Source of the DNA: Lachnospiraceae bacterium
Lineage (GTDB): Bacteria; Bacillota; Clostridia; Lachnospirales; Lachnospiraceae
DNA: 13,340 bases
Direction: 5' to 3'
Assembly: GCA_017475845.1 (NCBI GenBank)
Contig: JAFVEU010000016.1
Span: 1 to 13,340 of the forward strand
Below, piece by piece: positions 6,387-13,340 of the stretch. The stretch's first letter is position 1, and every line of letters starts with the position of its first letter. Made by a program: the position numbers and the translations under genes. Under the pieces are notes generated by a model that was given only the letters and a program-made list of their open reading frames with translations, made no database searches and was not told the DNA's origin.

Positions 6387-6418
6387 GGGCTCCGCTTCTT
6401 TGGCGTGAGCCCTTTTTT
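6387..6418 (+). terminator. Attenuator terminator of the rplJL leader
   Basis: GGGCTC (6387-6392) pairs with GAGCCC (6407-6412). The stem extends by CGC (6393-6395) with GCG (6403-6405) past a single bulged T, and six Ts follow (6413-6418). It lies directly after the L10 leader and about 250 bases before rplJ, the position expected of an attenuator. An antiterminator pairing was not obvious by eye. Confidence 0.85.
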
Positions 6419-6422
6419 CGTT

Positions 6423-6643
6423 GAACTGAAGCACGGGCAGTAAAGTTCGGCTGAGCTCCTCGCCGGAGGGGCATCACACATTAAAATGTGTGATAATCGA
6501 AGTCCGTGCGCAGGTCATCGATCGCAGATCGATGACGTATGCAGTGTGCCCTGCCCTTCACGAAGATTCGGCTCCTGTCATCGATCCCAAGAACGGTGAC
6601 ATGGCACAGGCCTCCGGCTAAGCCGGGATCGAAAGGCCGTGCC
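6423..6643 (+). other. Structured 5' leader segment between attenuator and rplJ
   Basis: This long untranslated stretch is packed with perfect or near-perfect stems. 6455-6461 pairs with 6466-6472 (one G-U). 6473-6480 pairs with 6487-6494. 6514-6523 pairs with 6527-6536, ten perfect base pairs on a GCA loop. 6577-6583 pairs with 6594-6600 (one G-U). A compound stem joins GGCAC (6603-6607) and GGCCT (6609-6613) to AGGCC (6634-6638) and GTGCC (6639-6643), enclosing CCGGC/GCCGG (6614-6618 and 6622-6626). Some segments have alternative partners: 6527-6536 can also pair with 6577-6586 (ten bases), and TCGATCCC (6581-6588) with GGGATCGA (6625-6632). The folding ends 11 bases before the rplJ ribosome binding site. 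I recognise no named RNA family. Confidence 0.55.
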
Positions 6644-6671
6644 CGAAATAATTGAAGGAGGTAAAAGCTTA

Positions 6672-7268
6672 ATGGCAAAGGTAGAATTGAAGCAGCCTGT
6701 TGTGGATGAGATAGCAGGCAAGATCAAGGATGCCAAGGCGGCCATCCTGGTAGATTACCGGGGACTTACTGTTGAGCAGGATACTGTTCTCAGAAAGCAG
6801 CTCCGCGAAGCCGGCGTGGTATACAAGGTTTACAAGAATACCATGATGAAACGTGCCTTTGAAGGTACCGACTTTGCACAGCTCGATCCCCATCTCGACG
6901 GGCCGTCTGCTCTTGCGCTCGCAACCGATGACGTGACAGCTCCCGCCAGGATACTGGCGAAGTTTGCCGAGAAGGCAAAGGTGCTGGAAATGAAGGGCGG
7001 TGTGGTAGAAGGAAACTACTATGATGCAGCAGCACTTACGGAACTTGCAAAGGTTCCTTCAAGAGAGGAACTGCTCTCCAGGCTGCTTGGATCCATGCAG
7101 TCACCTATTACAAACTTTGCACGTGTCATCAAACAGATCGCAGAGAAAAAGGCTGAGGGCGGCGATGTAGCACCCGCAGAGGCAGCGCCTGCAGAAGCAC
7201 CCGCAGAGGCAGCTCCTGCCGAATCTCCTGCAGAAGCAACCGCAGCAGAAGCAGCACCGGCAGAATAA
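6672..7268 (+). CDS. rplJ: 50S ribosomal protein L10
   Basis: L10 forms the base of the ribosomal stalk, binding 23S rRNA with its N-terminal domain and L7/L12 dimers with its C-terminal helix. The start at ATG 6672 has a perfect AAGGAGG (6655-6661) ten bases upstream. A GTG at 6639 would add 11 residues but overlaps the leader stem and bypasses this site. The protein begins MAKVELKQPVVDEIAGKI and carries the usual VDYRGLTV and YKVYKNTMMKRA motifs. The L12-binding helix (about 129-160) is of a length suited to two L12 dimers. After residue 160 an unusual tail of about 38 residues, rich in Ala, Pro and Glu with PAEA-type repeats, brings the total to 198 residues, against about 165-175 usual. 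It is the first gene of the rplJL operon and controlled by the L10 leader. Confidence 0.97.
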   Translation: MAKVELKQPVVDEIAGKIKDAKAAILVDYRGLTVEQDTVLRKQLREAGVVYKVYKNTMMKRAFEGTDFAQLDPHLDGPSALALATDDVTAPARILAKFAEKAKVLEMKGGVVEGNYYDAAALTELAKVPSREELLSRLLGSMQSPITNFARVIKQIAEKKAEGGDVAPAEAAPAEAPAEAAPAESPAEATAAEAAPAE

Positions 7269-7316
7269 GAGCCGCAATGCTTAAATGTTACAAATTTAAT
7301 ATCGGAGGAAACAATA

Positions 7317-7685
7317 ATGACAAAAGAAGAAATTATCGAGGCTATAAAAGGCCTTTCCGTACTTGAGCTCAATGAGCTGGTAAAAGCATGTGAAGAGGAA
7401 TTCGGCGTATCTGCAGCAGCAGGTGTTGTAGTGGCAGCAGCAGGTGCAGGTGCCGCAGCAGCAGCTGAAGAGAAGACCGAGTTCAATGTAGAGCTTACAG
7501 AAGTAGGTCCCAACAAGGTTAAGGTTATCAAGGTTGTTCGTGAGATCACCGGTCTCGGACTGAAGGAAGCCAAGGATCTGGTTGACAGCGCTCCCAAGAT
7601 GATCAAGGAAGGCGTTGACAAGGCAGAGGCTGAGGATATCCAGAAGAAGGTTGAGGCTGAAGGCGCTAAGGTTACCCTTAAGTAA
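7317..7685 (+). CDS. rplL: 50S ribosomal protein L7/L12
   Basis: L7/L12 forms the mobile stalk dimers that recruit and stimulate translation GTPases such as EF-Tu and EF-G. At 122 residues it is of normal length. The N-terminal dimerisation helices (MTKEEIIEAIKGLSVLELNELV) are followed by an Ala/Gly-rich hinge at about 32-51, then a C-terminal domain with EFNVELTEVG, NKVKVIKVVREITGLGLKEAK and the final KVTLK. GGAGG (7304-7308) lies eight bases before the ATG. It sits 48 bases after rplJ, and an AT-only hairpin of six base pairs (7281-7286 with 7294-7299) lies in that gap. An intrinsic terminator at 7757-7810 follows. Confidence 0.98.
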   Translation: MTKEEIIEAIKGLSVLELNELVKACEEEFGVSAAAGVVVAAAGAGAAAAAEEKTEFNVELTEVGPNKVKVIKVVREITGLGLKEAKDLVDSAPKMIKEGVDKAEAEDIQKKVEAEGAKVTLK

Positions 7686-7700
7686 GAAGGACCTTTTGAA

Positions 7701-7732
7701 AACGGATACGGAATGATGATCCTGTGTCCGTT
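7701..7732 (+). other. Stem-loop downstream of rplL without T-run
   Basis: AACGGATACGG (7701-7711) pairs with CCTGTGTCCGTT (7722-7732 used), giving 11 base pairs with two G-U pairs and a ten-base loop. No T-run follows, so it is not a standard terminator. It may protect or mark the 3' end of the rplJL message or be an RNA processing site, as is known between rplL and rpoB in Escherichia coli. Confidence 0.5.
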
Positions 7733-7745
7733 CTGAAATTTGTAA

Positions 7746-7774
7746 TTGACATTTGTAAAAGCCCGTGTTACTAT
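7746..7774 (+). promoter_or_regulatory. Promoter of rpoBC, inside the rplL-rpoB gap
   Basis: A perfect TTGACA (7746-7751) is followed at 17 bases by TACTAT (7769-7774), preceded by TGT to give an extended -10 (TGnTACTAT). Transcription should start near 7781, leaving about 89 bases of leader before the rpoB ATG. The spacer of this promoter doubles as the 5' arm of the terminator at 7757-7810. Confidence 0.75.
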
Positions 7775-7810
7775 GCAAAATGCACTATCGTGGTTTCATG
7801 GGCTTTTTTT
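7757..7810 (+). terminator. Intrinsic terminator of rplJL overlapping the rpoBC promoter
   Basis: AAAAGCCCGTG (7757-7767) pairs with CATGGGCTTTT (7797-7807), 11 base pairs with one G-U, and seven Ts run from 7804 to 7810. A small inner hairpin TGCA (7774-7777) with TGCA (7781-7784) sits in the loop. It should stop part of the transcripts coming from rplJL. A transcript starting near 7781 would lack the 5' arm and should not be stopped. Confidence 0.8.
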
Positions 7811-7869
7811 GCGCCCATTTTTAATCACACGTTACTATAAACTGCATAAAAAAGAGGGTGAAGGACAAC

Positions 7870-10800
7870 ATGGAAAAGAACCGGATACATCCAGTCTACA
7901 GTGGGAAAGCCATGCGGATGAGCTTCCAGAGGAACCAGGACGTCATAGAGATGCCGAATCTCATAGATGTTCAGAAATCCTCCTATGACTGGTTCACAAA
8001 CGTGGGCCTGAAGGAAGCCTTTGCAGACATTTCTCCGATCCAGGATTTCAGCGGAAATCTCAGCATGGATTTTGTGGACTATGAGTTCTGCAAAGATGAG
8101 AAGAAGTATTCCATTGAGGATTGCAAGGCGAGAGACGCAACGTATGCTGCGCCCTTAAAGGTGAAGGTAAGGCTTAGAAACAGTACCAATCCTGAGAACG
8201 ATATCAAGGAACATGAGATCTTTATGGGAGATCTCCCCATCATGACAGATACCGGTACCTTTGTGATCAACGGCGCTGAACGTGTCATAGTCAGCCAGCT
8301 GGTCCGTTCTCCCGGTATATATTATGGAATAGAGCACGACAAGATAGGTAAGAAGCTCTTCTCCTGCACAGTAATCCCCAACAGGGGTGCGTGGCTGGAG
8401 TATGAGACGGATGCCAATGATGTATTTTACGTAAGGGTGGACAGGACCAGAAAGGTTCCGGTCACCGTACTTATCCGTGCCCTGGGAATAGGCACCGATG
8501 AGGAGATCATAGATTATTTCGGCGATGAGCCCAAGCTTCAGGGCTCCTTTACCAAGGATCCTGCCAAGAATTCGGTGGACGGTCTTCTGGAGTTGTACAA
8601 AAAGATCCGTCCCGGAGAACCTCCGGCAGAAGAAAGCGCAAGGTCTTTGATCGAAGGCATGTTCTTCGATTCCAGGCGTTACGATCTGGCAAAGGTGGGC
8701 CGTTACAAGTTTAATAAGAAGCTTCTTTTACGTAACCGTATCGCGGGAAAGATACTGGCTGAGGATGTTATCGATCCTTCAACCGGGGAGATCGTTTCCT
8801 TAAGGAAGTATAAGGCCGTGGCAGGAACCGAAGTCACCAGGGAGCTGGCTGACGAGATCCAGAACAGGGCTGTTCCCTATGTCATTATCCAGTGCGAGGA
8901 GAGAAACGTTAAGGTGCTTTCCTCCATGATGGTTGACATAAATCATTTTGTTGATTTCGGTAAGGGTGAGACTGCCGAAGATTACGGGATCACCGAGCTG
9001 GTTTATTACCCTGCTCTTTCCAGACTCATGGATGAGTGCAGCAACACAAGGGAGCTTAAAAAGGCTATAAAGAAGAGCGTTCACGAGCTTATCCCGAAGC
9101 ATATCACCAAGGAAGACATTTTTGCTTCCATTAATTACAACATGCATCTGGAGTACGGCCTCGGCAACAAGGACGATATCGATCACCTTGGAAACCGCCG
9201 TATCCGTGCGGTGGGAGAGCTGCTTCAGAATCAGTACAGGATAGGTCTTTCGAGGCTTGAGAGGGTGGTACGTGAGAGGATGACCACGCAGGATATCACA
9301 ACCATTACTCCTCAGGCGCTTATTAATATCAAACCCGTGACGGCTGCGGTAAAGGAATTCTTCGGATCATCACAGCTTTCACAGTTCATGGATCAGAACA
9401 ACCCTCTGTCGGAGCTTACCCATAAGAGAAGGCTCTCGGCTCTGGGACCCGGCGGACTTTCAAGAGACCGTGCCGGCATGGAGGTCAGGGATATCCATTA
9501 TTCCCACTACGGACGTATGTGCCCCGTGGAGACTCCCGAAGGACCGAACATCGGACTCATCAACTCTCTGGCATGCTTTGCCCGTATAAATGAGTACGGT
9601 TTCGTGGAATCTCCCTACAGGAAGATCGACCACAGCGATGCGGAGAATCCCAGGGTTACGGATGAGGTTGTCTACATGACAGCCGATGAAGAGGATAACT
9701 ACTATGTAGCTCAGGCATCCGAGCCCCTTGATCAGGACGGACATTTCAAGAATACTCTGGTTTCGGGACGTCATCTGGATCTGACACAGGCCTGGGATAA
9801 GACCGTGTTTGATTACATGGACGTATCTCCCAGACAGGTGTTCTCGGTAGCTACCACACTGGTTCCCTTCCTGCAGAACGACGACCCCACAAGAGCGCTT
9901 ATGGGTTCCAACATGCAGCGTCAGGCAGTGCCTCTCCTTCTTACGGAGGCTCCTGCAGTGGGTACCGGTATGGAGAGAAAGGCAGCCGTTGACTCCGGAG
10001 ACTGTGTAGTGGCAGTGAAGAGCGGTACGGTTACCCTTGCACAGGCAGACCTTATAAAGGTCAAAAATGATGACGGCACTGATGAAGAGTATAAGCTTAT
10101 CAAGTTCATGCGCAGTAACCAGAGTAACTGCTATAACCAGACTCCCATTGTGGAGAAGGGAGACCACATAGAGGCGGGAGATGTTATCGCCGACGGGCCT
10201 TCCACCCACGACGGAGAGCTGTCTCTGGGTAAGAATCCCCTTATCGGATTCATGTCCTGGGAAGGTTATAACTACGAGGACGCAGTGCTTCTTTCGGAAA
10301 GGCTGGTTCAGGAGGATGTCTACACATCCATCCATATAGAGGAATATGAGTCGGAGGCCAGGGAGACAAAGCTTGGACCCGAGGAGATCACAAGGGATAT
10401 CCCCGGTGTCGGCGAAGATGCCCTGCAGGATCTGGATGAACGCGGTATAGTACGTATCGGCGCCGAGGTCCGTGCGGGAGATATCCTGGTAGGAAAGGTA
10501 ACTCCCAAGGGTGAAACGGAGCTTACCGCGGAGGAGAGGCTCCTTAGAGCTATCTTCGGTGAGAAGGCCCACGAGGTAAGGGATACTTCCCTTAAGGTAC
10601 CTCACGGTGAATACGGTATCGTTGTGGACGCCAAGGTATTTACCAGGGAGAACGGCGATGAGCTGTCTCCGGGTGTGAATCAGGCGGTCCGCATCTACAT
10701 AGCCCAGAAGCGTAAGATCCAGGTGGGAGACAAGATGTCCGGACGCCACGGAAATAAGGGTGTGGTTTCCAGAGTGCTTCCCGTGGAGGATATGCCCTAC

Positions 10801-11754
10801 CTTCCCAACGGACGGCCCCTTGATATCGTGCTGAACCCTCTGGGTGTGCCTTCACGAATGAATATCGGACAGGTGCTTGAGATACACCTTTCCCTCGCAG
10901 CCATGGCTCTGGGCTTCAATATCTCTACTCCGGTGTTTGACGGAGCAAACGAGGTGGATATCGAGGATATGCTGGAGCTGGCAGATGACTACGTAAACAC
11001 CGAGTGGGAAGATTTTGAAAAGAAATATAAAAAGATCCTTGTTCCCGAAGTTCTGGATTACCTTTCAGTGCACAGGGATCACAGGGAAGTATGGAAGGGC
11101 GTAAGGATCAGCCGGGACGGAAAGGTCAACTTAAGAGACGGACGTACCGGAGAATTCTTCGACTCTCCCGTAACCATAGGACACATGCACTACCTGAAGC
11201 TCCATCATCTGGTAGATGACAAGATCCATGCCCGTTCAACAGGCCCGTACTCTCTGGTTACCCAGCAGCCTCTGGGTGGTAAAGCCCAGTTCGGCGGACA
11301 GAGGTTCGGAGAAATGGAAGTCTGGGCACTTGAGGCGTACGGTGCAGCCTATACCCTGCAGGAAGTCCTTACTGTCAAGTCCGATGATGTTGTAGGCCGT
11401 GTAAAGACCTATGAAGCCATTATCAAGGGCGAGAACATACCGGAGCCCAGCGTACCCGAGTCCTTCAAAGTGCTCTTAAAGGAAATGCAGTCCCTGGGAC
11501 TGGATGTGAGAGTGCTGAAGGAAGACGGTTCCGAGGTGGAGATCGGAGAAAACGTCGACTACGGCGAGACAGATATGAGAGCTATCTTCAATGATGACCG
11601 TGAGATCAGGCAGCAGGAGAATTATGCAAGCCACGGATACCAGACTCAGGAATTCAATGAGGACGGAGAACTTGAAACGGTTGATGACGATCAGGATATG
11701 GTAGAAGATCCCGATTATGAAGAAAGCTTTGACGGAAACGGAGAAGATTTCTGA
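7870..11754 (+). CDS. rpoB: DNA-directed RNA polymerase subunit beta
   Basis: Beta is one of the two large catalytic subunits of RNA polymerase. The start is taken as ATG 7870 (MEKNRIHPV), giving 1294 residues. GAGGG (7854-7858) and AAGGA (7861-7865) lie upstream, while the GTG at 7858 would overlap its own binding site. Recognisable parts are VINGAERVIVSQLVRSPG in the N-terminal lobe, the rifampicin-binding region at about 499-528, CPVETPEGPNIGLI, the catalytic-centre motif GDKMSGRHGNKG (about 953-964), and the C-terminal clamp part with GGKAQFGGQRFGEMEVWALE. D508, H518 and S523, matching E. coli D516, H526 and S531, are wild type. The last 60 or so residues are strongly acidic and probably flexible. 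There are no large insertions. rpoC follows after 27 bases in the same operon. Confidence 0.98.
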   Translation: MEKNRIHPVYSGKAMRMSFQRNQDVIEMPNLIDVQKSSYDWFTNVGLKEAFADISPIQDFSGNLSMDFVDYEFCKDEKKYSIEDCKARDATYAAPLKVKVRLRNSTNPENDIKEHEIFMGDLPIMTDTGTFVINGAERVIVSQLVRSPGIYYGIEHDKIGKKLFSCTVIPNRGAWLEYETDANDVFYVRVDRTRKVPVTVLIRALGIGTDEEIIDYFGDEPKLQGSFTKDPAKNSVDGLLELYKKIRPGEPPAEESARSLIEGMFFDSRRYDLAKVGRYKFNKKLLLRNRIAGKILAEDVIDPSTGEIVSLRKYKAVAGTEVTRELADEIQNRAVPYVIIQCEERNVKVLSSMMVDINHFVDFGKGETAEDYGITELVYYPALSRLMDECSNTRELKKAIKKSVHELIPKHITKEDIFASINYNMHLEYGLGNKDDIDHLGNRRIRAVGELLQNQYRIGLSRLERVVRERMTTQDITTITPQALINIKPVTAAVKEFFGSSQLSQFMDQNNPLSELTHKRRLSALGPGGLSRDRAGMEVRDIHYSHYGRMCPVETPEGPNIGLINSLACFARINEYGFVESPYRKIDHSDAENPRVTDEVVYMTADEEDNYYVAQASEPLDQDGHFKNTLVSGRHLDLTQAWDKTVFDYMDVSPRQVFSVATTLVPFLQNDDPTRALMGSNMQRQAVPLLLTEAPAVGTGMERKAAVDSGDCVVAVKSGTVTLAQADLIKVKNDDGTDEEYKLIKFMRSNQSNCYNQTPIVEKGDHIEAGDVIADGPSTHDGELSLGKNPLIGFMSWEGYNYEDAVLLSERLVQEDVYTSIHIEEYESEARETKLGPEEITRDIPGVGEDALQDLDERGIVRIGAEVRAGDILVGKVTPKGETELTAEERLLRAIFGEKAHEVRDTSLKVPHGEYGIVVDAKVFTRENGDELSPGVNQAVRIYIAQKRKIQVGDKMSGRHGNKGVVSRVLPVEDMPYLPNGRPLDIVLNPLGVPSRMNIGQVLEIHLSLAAMALGFNISTPVFDGANEVDIEDMLELADDYVNTEWEDFEKKYKKILVPEVLDYLSVHRDHREVWKGVRISRDGKVNLRDGRTGEFFDSPVTIGHMHYLKLHHLVDDKIHARSTGPYSLVTQQPLGGKAQFGGQRFGEMEVWALEAYGAAYTLQEVLTVKSDDVVGRVKTYEAIIKGENIPEPSVPESFKVLLKEMQSLGLDVRVLKEDGSEVEIGENVDYGETDMRAIFNDDREIRQQENYASHGYQTQEFNEDGELETVDDDQDMVEDPDYEESFDGNGEDF

Positions 11755-11781
11755 GAGATTTGTTGATGGAAGGAGTTATAG

Positions 11782-13340
11782 ATGCCAGATTATAATAACA
11801 GGCAGTCTGATGCATATCGCCCGCTTACCTTTGATGCTATAAAGATCGGACTTGCTTCCCCCGATAAGATCCGCGACTGGTCTCACGGGGAGGTGACCAA
11901 GCCGGAAACCATAAATTACAGGACCTTAAAGCCCGAAAAGGATGGTCTTTTCTGTGAAAAGATCTTCGGCCCCACCAAGGACTGGGAATGCCATTGCGGA
12001 AAGTACAAGAAGATCCGCTATAAGGGCATAACCTGTGACAGGTGCGGCGTTGAGGTTACAAAGTCCTCTGTCCGCCGTGAGAGGATGGGACATATTGAGC
12101 TCGCAGCTCCGGTTTCGCATATTTGGTATTTTAAGGGTATCCCCAGCCGCATGGGTCTTATTCTGGACCTGTCACCCAGAGTACTGGAAAAGGTGCTCTA
12201 TTTCGCGTCATATATAGTGCTTGACCCTAAGGACACGGATCTGGAGTTCAAGCAGATCTTAAGCGCCAAGGAATATGCCAATGCCGTTGAGCAGTATGGA
12301 TCCAAGGGATTCCGTGCAGGCATGGGTGCCGAAGCAGCCAAGGAACTTCTGGAAAAGGTGGACCTGGAAAAGGAATCCGATGAATTAAGGGAAGAGTTAA
12401 AGGATGCCAGCGGCCAGAAGATGGCAAGGATAATAAAGAGACTTGATGTCATAGAGGCCTTCAGGGAATCGGGACAGAAGCCCGAGTGGATGATAATGGA
12501 CTGTATCCCCGTTATCCCTCCGGATCTCCGTCCCATGGTACAGCTGGACGGCGGAAGATTCGCCACCTCCGATCTGAATGACCTGTACAGAAGGATCATA
12601 AACAGAAACAACAGACTTAAGAAGCTCCTTGAGATAGGCGCTCCCGATATCATCGTTTACAACGAGAAGAGAATGCTTCAGGAAGCGGTGGATGCCCTTA
12701 TCGACAACGGCCGCCGCGGTCGTCCCGTAACAGGCCCCGGAAGCAGAGCCTTAAAGTCCCTTTCTGACATGCTGAAGGGAAAGAGCGGCCGGTTCAGACA
12801 GAACCTCCTTGGAAAGCGTGTGGATTATTCCGGACGTTCCGTTATCGTGGTAGGACCCGAGCTGAAGATATGGCAGTGCGGTCTTCCCAAGGAGATGGCC
12901 ATAGAGCTTTTCAAGCCCTTCGTTATGAAGGAACTGGTAAGCAACGGTACCAGCCACAATATAAAGAGTGCGAAGAAATCCGTGGAACGTCTCGAGCCCG
13001 TTGTATGGGATGTGCTTGAGGACGTTATAAAAGAGCATCCCGTTATGCTGAACCGTGCACCAACGCTGCACAGACTCGGGATCCAGGCATTTGAGCCGGT
13101 ACTTGTAGAGGGTAAGGCCATCAAGCTCCATCCCCTTGCATGTACGGCATTTAACGCGGACTTTGACGGAGACCAGATGGCGGTACACCTTCCCCTTTCA
13201 GTGGAAGCACAGGCGGAGTGCAGATTCCTGATGCTCTCCCCCAATAACCTCTTAAAGCCCTCCGACGGAGGACCCGTTACGGTTCCTACCCAGGACATGG
13301 TTCTCGGTATCTACTACCTTACCCAGAGCAGGGAAGGTGA
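11782..13340 (+). CDS. rpoC: DNA-directed RNA polymerase subunit beta' (N-terminal part)
   Basis: Beta' carries the catalytic magnesium site of RNA polymerase. The window holds the first 519 codons of an expected 1200 or so; the frame is open to the edge. GGAAGGAG (11768-11775) lies six bases before the ATG. The N-terminal zinc site is intact (C70, C72, C85, C88). Further on are the LDGGRFATSDLNDLYRR region, the RPVTGPGSRALKSLSDMLKGK segment, the FRQNLLGKRVDYSGRSVIVV segment, and the catalytic NADFDGDQ motif with D460, D462 and D464, the same numbering as in E. coli. It is co-transcribed with rpoB. The sequence is ordinary; nothing points to a frameshift. Confidence 0.98.
   Translation, partial: MPDYNNRQSDAYRPLTFDAIKIGLASPDKIRDWSHGEVTKPETINYRTLKPEKDGLFCEKIFGPTKDWECHCGKYKKIRYKGITCDRCGVEVTKSSVRRERMGHIELAAPVSHIWYFKGIPSRMGLILDLSPRVLEKVLYFASYIVLDPKDTDLEFKQILSAKEYANAVEQYGSKGFRAGMGAEAAKELLEKVDLEKESDELREELKDASGQKMARIIKRLDVIEAFRESGQKPEWMIMDCIPVIPPDLRPMVQLDGGRFATSDLNDLYRRIINRNNRLKKLLEIGAPDIIVYNEKRMLQEAVDALIDNGRRGRPVTGPGSRALKSLSDMLKGKSGRFRQNLLGKRVDYSGRSVIVVGPELKIWQCGLPKEMAIELFKPFVMKELVSNGTSHNIKSAKKSVERLEPVVWDVLEDVIKEHPVMLNRAPTLHRLGIQAFEPVLVEGKAIKLHPLACTAFNADFDGDQMAVHLPLSVEAQAECRFLMLSPNNLLKPSDGGPVTVPTQDMVLGIYYLTQSREG

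Noticed and set aside
6489..6497. Extended -10-like TGTGATAAT in the rplJ leader
   Set aside because: There is no -35 at a usable distance and the hexamer is part of a perfect hairpin (6473-6494).
6486..6599. Second short open frame (37 codons) in the rplJ leader
   Set aside because: Its GGAGGGG lies too far (14 bases) from the ATG and the Cys/Arg/Ser-rich product looks random.
6639..6671. GTG start that would lengthen L10 by 11 residues
   Set aside because: The perfect AAGGAGG is placed for ATG 6672, and the extension overlaps the leader stem and does not look like L10.
7019..7621. Minus-strand Ala/Ser-rich open frame across rplJ-rplL
   Set aside because: It is the antisense of the GCA/GCT-rich tails of L10 and L12, a low-complexity artefact.
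7858..7869. GTG start that would lengthen RpoB by four residues
   Set aside because: The only binding site upstream overlaps or abuts it; MEKNRIHPV is the expected RpoB beginning.
9460..10749. Minus-strand open frame of 429 codons
   Set aside because: It lies wholly antisense to a conserved part of rpoB; codon bias in rpoB often leaves such frames open.
12198..13298. Minus-strand open frames inside rpoC
   Set aside because: They are antisense to the conserved RpoC core and show no family features.

Overview
The window looks like part of a chromosome from a low-to-mid-GC Clostridia species, most likely Lachnospiraceae. The basis is the Firmicute-type RpoB and RpoC, an L10-type leader RNA ahead of rplJ, strong AAGGAGG-type ribosome binding sites, frequent AGA/AGG/ATA codons and roughly half G+C. 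The family is an inference from protein style; no 16S rRNA or other definitive marker is present.

Layout, left to right. (1) Bases 1-81 are the last codons of an unrecognised plus-strand gene. (2) Bases 105-308 form a cluster of consecutive perfect hairpins that includes two copies of a 55-bp direct repeat. It separates the partial gene from the convergent minus-strand genes. (3) Bases 317-4149 carry two minus-strand genes: a lipoprotein of the CapA/PgsA phosphoesterase-like family and, downstream of it, a seven-helix membrane sensor with PAS-like repeats and a C-terminal GGDEF (diguanylate cyclase) domain. (4) Bases 4290-6269, divergent on the plus strand, encode a seven-helix membrane protein with a degenerate GGDEF domain and an intact EAL (c-di-GMP phosphodiesterase) domain. 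The three genes look like a small c-di-GMP make/break module around a cell-envelope polymer protein. (5) Bases 6252-6671 hold the control region of rplJL: a promoter whose -35 lies inside the end of the EAL gene, an L10-leader RNA, an intrinsic terminator (attenuator), and then about 220 more bases of dense secondary structure with mutually exclusive pairings. (6) Bases 6672-13340 hold rplJ, rplL, rpoB and the first 519 codons of rpoC, all on the plus strand.

The ribosomal stalk genes and the RNA polymerase genes are ordinary in sequence, except that L10 has an unusual Ala/Pro/Glu repeat tail. Their regulation is the most interesting part. The gap between rplL and rpoB holds an intrinsic terminator whose 5' arm overlaps an excellent promoter. 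Transcripts arriving from rplJL can form the terminator, whereas transcripts started at the internal promoter lack the 5' arm and should escape it. The usual upstream partners rplK-rplA are not next to rplJ; the c-di-GMP module occupies that place.

I found no CRISPR array, tRNA, rRNA, insertion sequence or phage gene. The best candidates for something undescribed are the structured RNA at about 6423-6643 and the hairpin-repeat cluster at 105-308.
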